NCBI RefSeq assembly: GCF_002806945.1
Contig: NZ_NIHC01000009.1
Span: 48,519-112,518, forward strand
From: Marinobacter salexigens
GTDB lineage: Bacteria > Pseudomonadota > Gammaproteobacteria > Pseudomonadales > Oleiphilaceae
DNA length: 64,000 nt
Direction of reading: 5' to 3'
A program made the position numbers and the translations under genes. Below are positions 9,153-18,015 of the stretch, in pieces; positions within the stretch are counted from its first letter, which is position 1, and every line of letters starts with the position of its first letter. The notes under the pieces are model-generated. The model saw nothing but the letters and a program-made list of their open reading frames with translations, was not told the origin of the DNA and did not search any database.

Positions 9153-9971
9153 GTGCTTGAACTGAAAGCCCTATCAAAAACCTACAGCACCGGCGACCGG
9201 GCACTGACCGACATCAGCTTCTCAGTGCCTGCTGGCCAGGTTGTGGGCCTGATTGGCCCCTCTGGAGCCGGCAAGTCGAGCCTGATCCGGTGTATCAACC
9301 GTCTGGTTGAACCCAGCTCCGGCAGCATTTACCTCGGCGACACTGAGCTGACCAAACTCAGTGGTCGGGCTTTACGCCAGGCTCGCCGGCGTATCGGGAT
9401 GATTTTCCAGGAATATGCGCTAGTTGAGCGCCTTACAGTAATGGAGAACGTGCTCTCGGGCCGCCTGGGATATGTTTCCGGCTGGCGATCCTTCCTGCGC
9501 CGCTACCCACAAACTGACATAGACCAAGCCTTCAGCCTACTGGATCGGGTCGGGCTGGGTGATCACTACAACAAACGGGCAGATGAGCTCTCTGGCGGCC
9601 AACGCCAACGTGTGGGCATTGCTCGCGCATTGGAGCAGAATCCGGAACTTCTGTTGGCCGACGAGCCCACAGCGTCTCTCGACCCTAAAACCTCTCGCCA
9701 GATCATGCGCCTGATTCAAGGCGTCTGCCGGGAGAGAAACTTACCAGCCATCATCAACATTCACGATGTGGTGCTGGCGCAAAACTTCGCCGATCGAATC
9801 ATCGGATTGCGGGCTGGCCAAGTGGTATTTGATGGCCCGCCGTCAGCCTTGTCCCATGAGGCGCTGACCCGCATTTATGGCGCAGAGGATTGGGATCAGG
9901 TTCAACAGAGCAGTGAGCCACAGAACGACGAGTTTATGTTCAGCAGCGCCAAAGTGCTGGAGCTAACATGA
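9153..9971 (+). CDS. phnC: Phosphonate-type ABC transporter ATP-binding protein
   Basis: A 272-residue ABC ATPase. Walker A is GPSGAGKS (Lys41), the signature is [15 protein letters not shown], Walker B is [12 protein letters not shown], and the H-loop is NIHDV. The [20 protein letters not shown] segment is characteristic of PhnC. The start is a GTG at 9153; no in-frame ATG lies nearby and the ribosome binding site is weak, so translation may be modest. The stop overlaps the start of the first permease gene by four bases (ATGA), a sign of translational coupling. It powers import with the two PhnE permeases. Confidence 0.95.
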   Translation: MLELKALSKTYSTGDRALTDISFSVPAGQVVGLIGPSGAGKSSLIRCINRLVEPSSGSIYLGDTELTKLSGRALRQARRRIGMIFQEYALVERLTVMENVLSGRLGYVSGWRSFLRRYPQTDIDQAFSLLDRVGLGDHYNKRADELSGGQRQRVGIARALEQNPELLLADEPTASLDPKTSRQIMRLIQGVCRERNLPAIINIHDVVLAQNFADRIIGLRAGQVVFDGPPSALSHEALTRIYGAEDWDQVQQSSEPQNDEFMFSSAKVLELT

Positions 9972-10777
9972 CCGGCGCAATCCCGTCTTTGAGGACCTGG
10001 AAGCGGCCTCCGCTAATACTTAAAGACCCACGATGGCGCTGGACCATTTTGTTAGGGGGTGCGATCTACCTGGTTCTGGCGATCAGCTCAGTGGAGGTCA
10101 ACTGGTTTCGGGTTTATGAAGGTCTTGAGCGCGGCTGGAAGTTCATTCAAGGGTTTCTGTCGCCGGATTTTAGCTCTCGCTGGCGGGACATTCAGGCTGG
10201 GCTAATCGAAAGCCTGACCATGACTCTGACCTCCACCGTGGCCGGTGTATTGATCTCGGTGCCGATTGGCCTTGGCGCCGCCCGCAATCTGGCGCCGTTG
10301 CCGGTGTATACGATCTGCAGGAGCATTATTACGCTGTCCCGCTCATTCCAGGAAATCATCATTGCGATCCTGCTGGTCGCCATGTTTGGATTCGGGCCCT
10401 TTGCCGGCTTCCTTACCCTGACATTTGCCTCCATCGGATTTCTCTCCAAGCTGCTTGCGGAAGACATCGAAGACTGTGACAGCGCCCAGATAGAAGCGAT
10501 TCGCGCGACCGGCGCAGATTGGTGGCAAGTGGTTAACTATGCCGTCCAGTCCCAGGTGATGCCACGGCTGATCGGCCTTTCTCTGTATCGGCTGGACATA
10601 AATTTTCGGGAGTCGTCGGTCATCGGTATCGTCGGTGCCGGCGGGGTTGGAGCCACTTTGAACACGGCTATTGATCGCTACGAGTACGATTCAGCTGGTG
10701 CCATCCTGATCATCATCATCGCTATTGTATTAGTGGTGGAATACTCCTCATCCTACATCCGACGGTGGGTCCAATGA
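9968..10777 (+). CDS. phnE: Phosphonate-type ABC transporter permease 1
   Basis: A 269-residue inner-membrane permease of the PhnE/BPD_transp_1 type with about six membrane segments. The EAA loop is recognisable at [25 protein letters not shown] (near residues 175-200), the contact surface for the ATPase. An N-terminal cytosolic and periplasmic extension precedes the core. It is coupled by ATGA overlaps to phnC upstream and to the second permease downstream. The two permeases likely form a heterodimeric channel, as in phosphite/hypophosphite/phosphonate transporters. Confidence 0.93.
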   Translation: MTGAIPSLRTWKRPPLILKDPRWRWTILLGGAIYLVLAISSVEVNWFRVYEGLERGWKFIQGFLSPDFSSRWRDIQAGLIESLTMTLTSTVAGVLISVPIGLGAARNLAPLPVYTICRSIITLSRSFQEIIIAILLVAMFGFGPFAGFLTLTFASIGFLSKLLAEDIEDCDSAQIEAIRATGADWWQVVNYAVQSQVMPRLIGLSLYRLDINFRESSVIGIVGAGGVGATLNTAIDRYEYDSAGAILIIIIAIVLVVEYSSSYIRRWVQ

Positions 10778-11583
10778 TCACCAGTGCAAACACGAAAACA
10801 TGGCAGTTCCGCACCTCTAAACAGTACATGCTGCGATGGACTGGCTGGTTCTGGCTAGTGGCTTTGACAGTGTTCTGCTGGAACCTGATGACGGAAGACA
10901 CCATTTGGGCTTTTGTAGCAGACGCACCCCGACAGGCTTCGGATATCGGTAGCCGCATGCTCCCACCGCGCTGGGGCTATCTCAATCAACTCTGGCAGCC
11001 GCTCTGGGATACGCTGAACATCGCAACCCTTGGCACACTGATCGGAGTGATCATCGCGATACCCGTTGCTTTCCTGGCCGCTGGCAACACGACCCCGAGT
11101 CGCCATTTTGTGCGCCCGCTGGCCCTACTGATCATCGTGACCTCTCGCTCGATCAACTCGCTTATCTGGGCCCTGCTGCTGGTCGCAATCATCGGCCCGG
11201 GACTGTTGGCAGGCATTGTCGCGATCGGTCTGCGCTCCATCGGCTTCATCGCCAAGTTGCTGTACGAGGCCATTGAAGAGATCGATGTGAGTCAGGTAGA
11301 AGCAATGCGCGCAACTGGTGCCTCTGGAACCCAAGTGATTGACTACGCAATTATCCCGCAGATCCTACCAGCATTTTGGGGCATTTCAGTGTTCCGCTGG
11401 GACATCAATATTCGCGAGTCCACTATTCTCGGGCTAGTTGGTGCCGGTGGCCTTGGTTTACAACTCCAGTCATCCTTGAGCACATTGGCCTGGAACCAGG
11501 TAACGGTGATTTTTCTCGTTATACTGGCGACTGTGGTCGTTTCTGAATGGGTATCTGCGAAAGTTCGGCGGGCTGTGCTCTGA
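10774..11583 (+). CDS. phnE: Phosphonate-type ABC transporter permease 2
   Basis: A 269-residue second PhnE-type permease. The EAA loop reads SQVEAMRATGASGTQVIDYAIIPQ, and the next segment (FRWDINIRESTILGLVGAGG) parallels the [17 protein letters not shown] of the first permease, so the two are paralogs from an old duplication. The frame is open from a GTG at 10765, but the ATG at 10774 overlaps the upstream stop as ATGA and is the better start. It is the last gene of the importer unit; behind it lies a gene-poor stretch with mobile element debris. Confidence 0.93.
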   Translation: MITSANTKTWQFRTSKQYMLRWTGWFWLVALTVFCWNLMTEDTIWAFVADAPRQASDIGSRMLPPRWGYLNQLWQPLWDTLNIATLGTLIGVIIAIPVAFLAAGNTTPSRHFVRPLALLIIVTSRSINSLIWALLLVAIIGPGLLAGIVAIGLRSIGFIAKLLYEAIEEIDVSQVEAMRATGASGTQVIDYAIIPQILPAFWGISVFRWDINIRESTILGLVGAGGLGLQLQSSLSTLAWNQVTVIFLVILATVVVSEWVSAKVRRAVL

Positions 11584-11866
11584 AATAGCACGACCGCCAG
11601 CAGGCACACACCTATAACTCCTTCAACGCTTTGCGCGTTGGCGCCTGAGTGGGGTGAGGAGGAGTTTATCCCATTGTTTACGGTATAATTACACATGGTG
11701 TCCATTCGCCCAGTCACTGCATCAATCCATGCCTACCTTCACTCTCCAGCAATCAAAGACCGAAGCCTATTGGCACTCGTGTTTTCAACATCATCGGAAG
11801 TGTTTCAGAAATGAATTTGGCTTGGGTCAGTTAAGACACTGACTGCTGTATTCTCGTGGAGCCACT
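11584..11866. other. Gene-poor stretch after the phn operon
   Basis: No supported gene. A GCGC-rich inverted sequence follows phnE2 and a TATAAT-like hexamer lies near 11685, but no product could be assigned downstream of it. It grades into the reverse transcriptase remnant and is probably mobile element debris. Confidence 0.4.
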
Positions 11867-12238
11867 GATTCACGCACCGGGTTTGACAGGCGCATTCTGC
11901 GACTAATCAAGAAATGGCTGCAAGTAGGCGCTTTCGATGAGGGGCAATGGCTCGATCTCGCCGAGAGTTCAACCCAAAGCCTAGTGATCTCGCCGTTGCT
12001 CGCCAACATTTACCACCACTATGCGTTTGACCTGTGGGCCAATTGGTGGCGCCGACACCACGCACGTGGACGAGTGATTATCGTGCGTTACGCTGCCAAT
12101 ACCGTTATGGGATTCCAATATCGTGGCGACGCGGAAGCTTTTCGCACCGCGGTGACGCAACTGTGTTCGTGCACACGCCGAGGCAAGTGCACCATCCGGC
12201 GAAAGACCTCTGCCAAGTGCCTGCGAGCGAAACTGTAA
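11867..12238 (+). pseudogene. Remnant of a group II intron reverse transcriptase/maturase (LtrA-like)
   Basis: Reading from 11867, about 120 codons are open and resemble the palm region of group II intron-encoded proteins: RRILRLIKKWLQVGAFDEGQ, then VISPLLANIYHHYAFDLW, then HARGRVIIVRY. The catalytic motif expected as YADD reads YAAN, so both key aspartates are lost. The normal PQGG before VISP is also changed. There is a stop just upstream (11864-11866) and no N-terminal RT domain, and homology seems to continue in another frame near 12190 (a HPAK segment like the usual HPEKT). This is an inactive 5'- and 3'-truncated fragment. Confidence 0.8.
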
Positions 12239-12337
12239 CAAGTCAAACAGAAATCGCGAAGGTGCCTGAACCAAAAGGTTCGGTTTTGACGTAAGAATGC
12301 TTCAAACGCTTTCGCGATTAGGGGCTCCGTAATAAAG

Positions 12338-12355
12338 CGGTAACTGCGCGTTAAC
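12338..12355 (+). promoter_or_regulatory. Pho-box-like site before the PhoD phosphatase operon
   Basis: CGGTAAC, four bases, then CGTTAAC: two similar heptamers with the 11-bp repeat expected for PhoB. They match CTGTCAY at five and four positions. It lies 50 bp before the start codon. Its second half is nearly the same as the second half of the site at 6550. Confidence 0.45.
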
Positions 12356-12405
12356 AATCTGACTATAGAGTGCCCCGTTGCATTGATTCTAAGGGGAAAC
12401 ACTCC

Positions 12406-14139
12406 ATGAAACGAAGAGACTTTATCACTCAAGCAAGCGCAGCGGGGCTCTCGCTCGGGTTGCTGTCTGCGTGCGGTGGCGAACCCAACACGGATAACCC
12501 CACATCGAATGGCACCAGCCAATCTCCAGGCAACACCTTGGCTAACATCCGAAAGCATATGCCTGACTACAACGGCCCAACCCCGTTCATCCATGGCGTT
12601 GCCAGTGGCGACCCTCTCCCTTACCAAGTCATTCTTTGGACACGAATTACCGCGGAAGGCCTGGATGAGATCCCGGTTGTTGTGCAAGTCTCGGAAACAC
12701 CCGACTTTAGCTCCGTTGTTTATGAAGGGATCGGCTACGCCCGATCCAGCTCTGATTATACGGTGAAAATTGATGCCCACCTTCCACAGGCAGGAACAAC
12801 CTATTACTATCGCTTCGAGTCGCTGGGGCATCTGTCGACGATGGGCCGTACTCGATCCACACCAGCTAACAGTGAGCAGACTGATCACCTGCGGCTGGCG
12901 GTCGTTTCCTGCTCCAACTACCCTTACGGCTACTTCAATGCTTACCGAAGAGTCGCCTATCGCCCAGACCTTGACGCGGTCATCCACTTGGGCGACTACA
13001 TCTACGAATATGCCCAAGGTGAGTACGCCGACAAGAACCTGACAGAAAAGCGGCCGATCGACCCGCCCCACGAGATTGTCTCTCTTGAGGACTATCGCCG
13101 ACGCTACGCGTGTTATCGCACTGACGGAGATCTACAGGAGTGCCACCGGCAACACCCATTTATCTGCGTTTGGGATGACCACGAGATCACCGACAACTCA
13201 TGGCAAGGCGGCGCCAAAAACCATAACCCCGAAAATGGTGAAGGCGATTATCTTGAACGCAAGAGAGCAGCCGTCAAGGCCTACTTCGAGTGGATGCCTA
13301 TTCGTCGCGTGGACCCCGACAACGATATCCGCATCTATCGTCACTTCGAGTTCGGGCAATTACTCTCACTGATGATGTTAGACACCCGTTTAATAGGACG
13401 CAGTGAGCAAGTCTCCTTACCTTCACAAGCGCGAGACCCTGACAGACAACTCCTTGGCCATGAACAGGAGAAGTGGCTATTTAACCAACTCCAAACTTCC
13501 CACAGCCGGGGCGCTAGGTGGCACGTAATCGGTCAGCAAGTCATGCTCTCTCCCCTCACGCTAGGAACACTGCCAGACAATCCCAACTGGCATATTGGCG
13601 GCGGTGCCCAACTGAACTACGACCAGTGGGATGGGTATGAGGTCAGCCGGAGAAATCTGCTAGGGCGCATAGAAGCCATGGGGCTTAACAACGCCGTTGT
13701 ACTCACTGGAGACATCCACAGCTCGTGGGCCATGGATGTCGCTGTGGACCCCGGCAATCTATTATTGTACGACCGGCGTACTGGCGAGGGCTCGTTGGCA
13801 GTCGAGTTTGTCACACCCGCGGTCACCTCACCGGCAGCACCGACCAAAGGTCTGTCAGACATAGCAGCCGCCGCCCTTATTCCCCTGAACCGACATCTCA
13901 AGTGGGTGGATCTTTATCACCGCGGCTATATGGTCCTGGACGTAACCCCTGAGCGCTGCAAAGCCGACTGGTTCCATCTCGAAACCGTGTCTGAGCCAAG
14001 CAACCAGGAGCACTTCGCCCGTTCCTACCTGACGAAAGACGGCGGTAATCACGTAGAGCGCGCGAATGCTCCCAGCGCCCCCAAACTGAACGCCCCGGCC
14101 CTTGCGCCGGCCGCTTCTCAAACCACGGAGATCCTCTGA
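12406..14139 (+). CDS. phoD: Alkaline phosphatase D (PhoD family), Tat-exported lipoprotein
   Basis: A 577-residue PhoD-type phosphomonoesterase/phosphodiesterase. The N-terminus MKRRDFITQASAAGLSLGLL has a twin-arginine motif and is followed by SACGG, a lipobox, so the protein is probably folded in the cytoplasm, exported by Tat and lipidated. An Ig-like N-terminal domain (GVASGDPLPYQVILWTRIT) precedes the catalytic domain, with HLGDYIYEYA (Asp197), VWDDHEITDN and LTGDIHSSW supplying the Ca/Fe ligands. The ATG at 12406 has an AAGGGGA ribosome binding site; the upstream extension in frame is not needed. Its TGA overlaps the next phosphatase gene by one base. Confidence 0.94.
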   Translation: MKRRDFITQASAAGLSLGLLSACGGEPNTDNPTSNGTSQSPGNTLANIRKHMPDYNGPTPFIHGVASGDPLPYQVILWTRITAEGLDEIPVVVQVSETPDFSSVVYEGIGYARSSSDYTVKIDAHLPQAGTTYYYRFESLGHLSTMGRTRSTPANSEQTDHLRLAVVSCSNYPYGYFNAYRRVAYRPDLDAVIHLGDYIYEYAQGEYADKNLTEKRPIDPPHEIVSLEDYRRRYACYRTDGDLQECHRQHPFICVWDDHEITDNSWQGGAKNHNPENGEGDYLERKRAAVKAYFEWMPIRRVDPDNDIRIYRHFEFGQLLSLMMLDTRLIGRSEQVSLPSQARDPDRQLLGHEQEKWLFNQLQTSHSRGARWHVIGQQVMLSPLTLGTLPDNPNWHIGGGAQLNYDQWDGYEVSRRNLLGRIEAMGLNNAVVLTGDIHSSWAMDVAVDPGNLLLYDRRTGEGSLAVEFVTPAVTSPAAPTKGLSDIAAAALIPLNRHLKWVDLYHRGYMVLDVTPERCKADWFHLETVSEPSNQEHFARSYLTKDGGNHVERANAPSAPKLNAPALAPAASQTTEIL

Positions 14140-15302
14140 TGAGCGTTGATCGCAGAAAGTTTTTGAAAAATTTCCTGGTTGGGGCCGCAACGATCCCGAC
14201 ACTGACCGCCTGTGGCGGCGGCAGTGGCAGTGATAGCAACAACACGAATGGAGGAGGTAACACCTCCCCCGAGTCACCGGGAGGCCAGGATAGTACGCCA
14301 ACCGAGAAACTTCAGTTTTTGGTTGTGGGGGACACAGGGACAGGCACACAAGGGCAATACCACGTGGCGGCAGCCATGGAAAAGGTTGCCAAAGCTCAAG
14401 GCGCCCAATTTGTTCTCGGCGCCGGCGACAACATCTATGAAGAAGGGGTGACATCGGTTGATGATCCCCGGTTCCTGGATAGCTTTGAATACCCCTATCA
14501 GAATCTGGACCTGCCGTTTTACATGTGCCTGGGCAATCATGACTGTGCCAGCACAATCTTTGGCGGTGGTAGTAACAACAAGCGCGGTGATTATCAGGTT
14601 GACTATCACTACAGCACCAACCGGTACTCCAACAAGTGGAAAATGCCGGCTCGCTTCTACAACGAGATGTTTGGCAAGCAAAGCAACGGAGCCCCGTTCC
14701 TGGAACTGTTTGTTGTAGACTCCAACCCCCTGACGAGCTTTTATATCGACAGGGATGAAGACTTCAACTGGCAGAACTATGGCTACCCGCAGCAGATGTG
14801 GATGAAGGAAACTGTGGAAGCTTCACAAGCCCACTGGAAGATCGCCATGTCTCACGTGCCCTACAAATCCAACGGCAAGCACGGCAACGCAGGAAATCTC
14901 GACGAAGGCTTGAGAATCCTGTTCAACAACCCCGATGCCGATGGGCTGAGATACAAGGCTTTTCTGGAAGATGCCTTTGCTCACAAGATCGACATGTTGT
15001 TTACAGGCCACGACCATTCAATGCAGTGGATTAAGCCTGTTCCGGAGTTCGGACCCGCACACATCATTGTCTCAGGAGCCGGCGGTAAAACCGACGCTCT
15101 GAAAGAACCTGAGCGGAATCCTACGTTCTATCAAAGGGAAGAAATGCTGGGGTTTGTCTGGGTTGAGCTGGCCAAGTCCACCATGAAGGTTGAATTCTAC
15201 GTTGTGGATCCCGATACCGGGGATTACCGAGTCGGATTCACTCGGGAAACCACTAAACCGGTAACCACCGAGGCACAGACTCTGGAACCAGAGCTGGTCT
15301 GA
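14139..15302 (+). CDS. Metallophosphoesterase, purple/tartrate-resistant acid phosphatase-like, Tat lipoprotein
   Basis: A 387-residue protein whose N-terminus (SVDRRKFLKNFLVGAATIP, then TLTACGGG) again combines a twin-arginine motif with a lipobox. A Gly/Ser/Asn-rich linker (residues about 27-50) leads to a calcineurin-like phosphoesterase domain: VVGDTGTG (Asp65), GAGDNIYEEG, LGNHDC, MSHVPYKSNGKHG and FTGHDHSMQ (His291). These are the five metal-binding blocks of the purple acid phosphatase group. It starts at the stop of phoD (TGATG), so the two phosphatases are translationally coupled. The substrate is probably organic phosphate esters outside the inner membrane; exact specificity is unknown. 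Confidence 0.88.
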   Translation: MSVDRRKFLKNFLVGAATIPTLTACGGGSGSDSNNTNGGGNTSPESPGGQDSTPTEKLQFLVVGDTGTGTQGQYHVAAAMEKVAKAQGAQFVLGAGDNIYEEGVTSVDDPRFLDSFEYPYQNLDLPFYMCLGNHDCASTIFGGGSNNKRGDYQVDYHYSTNRYSNKWKMPARFYNEMFGKQSNGAPFLELFVVDSNPLTSFYIDRDEDFNWQNYGYPQQMWMKETVEASQAHWKIAMSHVPYKSNGKHGNAGNLDEGLRILFNNPDADGLRYKAFLEDAFAHKIDMLFTGHDHSMQWIKPVPEFGPAHIIVSGAGGKTDALKEPERNPTFYQREEMLGFVWVELAKSTMKVEFYVVDPDTGDYRVGFTRETTKPVTTEAQTLEPELV

Positions 15303-15327
15303 CGGCCTTGTTCCTAGCTGCGATAGC

Positions 15328-15363
15328 AAAACGCCTTGCTCCGCTCTAAAGCGAGGCAAGGCG
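15328..15363 (-). terminator. Hairpin between the phosphatase operon and the catalase gene
   Basis: CGCCTTGC pairs with GCAAGGCG with a further inner CGC/GCG pairing. Read on the minus strand the stem is followed by TTTT, so it could end the catalase transcript, possibly acting in both directions. The T run is short. Confidence 0.45.
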
Positions 15364-15449
15364 AAAAGCCTGATCAGTTCCTATCGATGCTTACGCTAAT
15401 GAGTTTGGTACGGACGGCGCTTCTTAAGCTTCAACACCTCCAAGACAGC

Positions 15450-16901
15450 TTACTTGGGGACTTTCAGGCCCATTGCCTTCGCAACCCCTTCGCCATAAGC
15501 CGGGTCAGCTTTCGCACAATGACCAATATGCTTCAGTTTAATGTCATCTGGCACACCGTTCATATTGCGTGCGGTATTTTCAAACAACACTTGCTGCTCC
15601 TCAGCACTCAGCAACCGGAACAAGTTACCCGGTTGAGTGAAGTAGTCTGGCTCCGTTTCCCAGAAATCAAAACGGTCAGCCGCGCCATCCAGAGCAAGTG
15701 GTGGCTCGGAGAAGTCCGGCTGCTCCTGCCATTCACCATAACTGTTCGGCTCATAGTGCAAACGGCCACCCTGGTTTCCATCAACGCGCATAGCACCGTC
15801 TCGATGATAACTGTGGAACGGACAACGTGGCGTATTGACTGGAATTTGTGAGTGGTTCACACCCAAGCGGTAACGCTGGGCATCCCCGTATGAGAACAGC
15901 CGACCCTGCAACATGCGATCAGGCGAGAAACCAATCCCGGGTACAATGTGCGCAGGATTAAAGGCTGCCTGCTCCACATCGGCAAAGTAGTTCTCGGGGT
16001 TTTTGTTCAGTTCAAAGTAGCCCACTTCGATCAGCGGGTAATCACCTTTTGGCCAAACCTTGGTCAAATCAAACGGGTGATACGGAACCTTGGCCGCATC
16101 GGCCTCCGGCATGATCTGTACATACATGGTCCAGCGCGGGTAATCGCCCTTCTCAATCGCTTCGTAAAGATCACGCTGTGAACTTTCACGATCCATCCCA
16201 ACAAGCTCTGCTGCCTCTTGGTCGGTGAGGTTTTTAATGCCCTGCTGAGTTTTGAAGTGAAACTTCACCCAGTAACGCTCGTTTTTGTCGTTAATCAAGC
16301 TGAAGGTATGTGAACCAAAACCATGCATATGACGATAGGACGTCGGAATGCCACGATCACTCATAAGAATGGTGACCTGATGCAATGCTTCCGGCAAGCT
16401 TGTCCAGAAATCCCAGTTATTGGTTGGGCTGCGCATGTTGGTGCGCGGGTCACGCTTCACCGCATGGTTCAGGTCAGGAAACTTCAGCGCATCACGGAAG
16501 AAGAAGACCGGTGTGTTGTTACCAACCAAATCCCAGTTGCCCTGTTCGGTGTAAAATCGCATTGCGAAGCCACGAATATCCCGCTCAGCATCAGCGGCAC
16601 CGCGCTCCCCTGCGACGGTTGAGAAGCGCACAAACATATCCGTTTTTTTGCCCACTTCAGCAAACAGCGAAGCCTTGGTGTATTGCGTAATATCATGGGT
16701 CACAGTGAAACTGCCGAAAGCACCAGACCCCTTGGCATGCATGCGCCGCTCAGGAATCACTTCTCGATCAAAATGAGCAAGCTTTTCCAAAAACCAGACA
16801 TCCTGCAGAAGCATTGGCCCACGCGGGCCTGCGGTTAAACTGTCTTGGTTATTCGCTATCGGACATCCTGACACCGATGTCAGCTTAGGTTTGTCAGTCA
16901 T
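15450..16901 (-). CDS. katA: Monofunctional heme catalase (small-subunit type)
   Basis: A 483-residue catalase that converts hydrogen peroxide to water and oxygen. The distal heme His55 is in [15 protein letters not shown], the Asn region in [18 protein letters not shown], and the proximal heme tyrosine is Tyr338 in [12 protein letters not shown]. Length and the lack of a C-terminal flavodoxin-like domain place it in the small-subunit clade. The frame is open further to 17000, but the ATG at 16901 has a GGGGAAG ribosome binding site and begins [12 protein letters not shown], typical of the family. Paired palindromes 90-135 bp upstream suggest peroxide-responsive control. Confidence 0.96.
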   Translation of the reverse strand: MTDKPKLTSVSGCPIANNQDSLTAGPRGPMLLQDVWFLEKLAHFDREVIPERRMHAKGSGAFGSFTVTHDITQYTKASLFAEVGKKTDMFVRFSTVAGERGAADAERDIRGFAMRFYTEQGNWDLVGNNTPVFFFRDALKFPDLNHAVKRDPRTNMRSPTNNWDFWTSLPEALHQVTILMSDRGIPTSYRHMHGFGSHTFSLINDKNERYWVKFHFKTQQGIKNLTDQEAAELVGMDRESSQRDLYEAIEKGDYPRWTMYVQIMPEADAAKVPYHPFDLTKVWPKGDYPLIEVGYFELNKNPENYFADVEQAAFNPAHIVPGIGFSPDRMLQGRLFSYGDAQRYRLGVNHSQIPVNTPRCPFHSYHRDGAMRVDGNQGGRLHYEPNSYGEWQEQPDFSEPPLALDGAADRFDFWETEPDYFTQPGNLFRLLSAEEQQVLFENTARNMNGVPDDIKLKHIGHCAKADPAYGEGVAKAMGLKVPK

Positions 16902-16989
16902 GATCTTCCCCTTCGGTAATGAAACAAACTCAGCTTCAAAAATAGCGTTAAAGGTGATTGTCAGCCAATACATTAAGAAAAACACTTTA

Positions 16990-17037
16990 ATAGGCAGCAC
17001 CTATCTTCAACCCAAACAATGCATAGGCACTACCTAT
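16990..17037 (-). promoter_or_regulatory. Paired ATAG-N7-CTAT palindromes upstream of the catalase gene
   Basis: ATAGGCAGCACCTAT (16990-17004) and ATAGGCACTACCTAT (17023-17037) are two copies of the same 15-bp dyad, 33 bp centre to centre. The ATAG-N7-CTAT frame equals the OxyR half-operator, although the inner T and A are not kept and the spacing is larger than the usual 22 bp. A peroxide-responsive operator is the natural reading in front of a catalase. Confidence 0.55.
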
Positions 17038-17137
17038 TAAAACCCAACCCTTCATTACTCATCTAATTATTGACGTGGACTTAGCTGGTTGCGCTGATAC
17101 CAGCACCCCATGCAAGTGATACAACTTTTCTTTTGCC

Positions 17138-17178
17138 AAAAAAAAAGACAAACCAGTAAGTTACTGATTTGTCTTTTA
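17138..17178 (-). terminator. Rho-independent terminator of the initiator tRNA gene
   Basis: On the minus strand AAAGACAAATCAGTAA pairs with TTACTGGTTTGTCTTT (one G-T pair) and is followed by a run of nine T residues in total. It lies directly behind the tRNA. Confidence 0.9.
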
Positions 17179-17181
17179 AAT

Positions 17182-17258
<77 letters not shown>

Positions 17259-17300
17259 TCAAACTGGTTGTTGCCGGGTCACCCCGATCAACGTGCGCGT

Positions 17301-17329
17301 ATAATAAGGACTTGCGAGCGCTTTGTCAA
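17301..17329 (-). promoter_or_regulatory. Sigma-70 promoter of the initiator tRNA
   Basis: On the minus strand TTGACA (17329-17324), a 17-bp spacer, then TATTAT (17306-17301), followed by a GC-rich discriminator ACGCGCACG. The -35 element is perfect and the -10 has one mismatch. The -35 hexamer overlaps the rnhB stop region. A GC-rich discriminator is typical of stable RNA promoters under stringent control. Confidence 0.8.
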
Positions 17330-18015
17330 TTGCTATTTTCAAACAGGTCCGTTGGGTAACGAATATTTTCGGCCAATGCTGCCTCCGGCTCCTTGAAGAA
17401 CCCAACCTGCTCCATCGCCTCCTGAACCGGCCGGAATGATTTGCGGTGCTCTGGCGTTACCCCCAAGCGGAACAGGGCTTCCATGTGCACGGGCGTAGGA
17501 TAACCTTTGTGCTTGGCGAGGCCGTAGCCGGGATACTTCTGCTCCAATGCTGCCATTTCCCTGTCCCGGGTGACTTTGGCGAGTATAGAGGCGGCGCTGA
17601 TGGCTTCTACCCGGCTATCGCCTTTTACCACTGGTTCTGAGGGCCAGTGCCACTTCGGGCATTTGTTGCCGTCCACCAGCACGTATTCCGGTGCAACCCT
17701 GAGGCCCTCAACAGCACGCTCCATGGCTATCATGGTGGCCTGGTAGATATTAATCTGATCAATCTCGTGGGCTTCACACCGGCCAAGACACCAAGCAGTG
17801 GCGTGCTCGATGATTTCGTCGTACAGCGCATTACGCTTTTTCTCTGTGAGCTTTTTGGAATCTGCCAGCCCTGCAATAGGCCGGTCCGGATTCAGAATAA
17901 CGGCAGCGGTCACTACAGCGCCAATGAGTGGTCCACGCCCCACTTCATCAACACCAGCCAGAAGCCGGCCCTGGTAGGCACACTCGAACGGGGGTAATAC
18001 AGGTGCTCGGGCCAT
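17326..18015 (-). CDS. rnhB: Ribonuclease HII
   Basis: A 229-residue RNase HII, which nicks RNA-DNA hybrids and removes single ribonucleotides from DNA. The first catalytic block [18 protein letters not shown] holds Asp23 and Glu24; the third carboxylate is in [11 protein letters not shown] and the fourth region is [18 protein letters not shown]. Its ATG directly follows the lpxB stop codon, so it is the last gene of the lipid A cluster, an arrangement common in gammaproteobacteria. It ends in a short acidic tail ([10 protein letters not shown]) longer than the minimal enzyme. Confidence 0.97.
   Translation of the reverse strand: MARAPVLPPFECAYQGRLLAGVDEVGRGPLIGAVVTAAVILNPDRPIAGLADSKKLTEKKRNALYDEIIEHATAWCLGRCEAHEIDQINIYQATMIAMERAVEGLRVAPEYVLVDGNKCPKWHWPSEPVVKGDSRVEAISAASILAKVTRDREMAALEQKYPGYGLAKHKGYPTPVHMEALFRLGVTPEHRKSFRPVQEAMEQVGFFKEPEAALAENIRYPTDLFENSN

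Noticed and set aside
8121..11583. Assignment of the importer to phosphite (ptx) or hypophosphite (htx) use
   Set aside because: No ptxD-like dehydrogenase or htxA-like dioxygenase gene is nearby, so the substrate is left open.
12088..13071. 327-codon minus-strand open frame across the phoD 5' region
   Set aside because: It overlaps the conserved PhoD coding sequence and the RT remnant, and its product resembles no family.
13855..14556. 233-codon minus-strand open frame across the two phosphatase genes
   Set aside because: Rich in Cys, Arg and His as typical of antisense frames, and both phosphatases on the plus strand are well supported.
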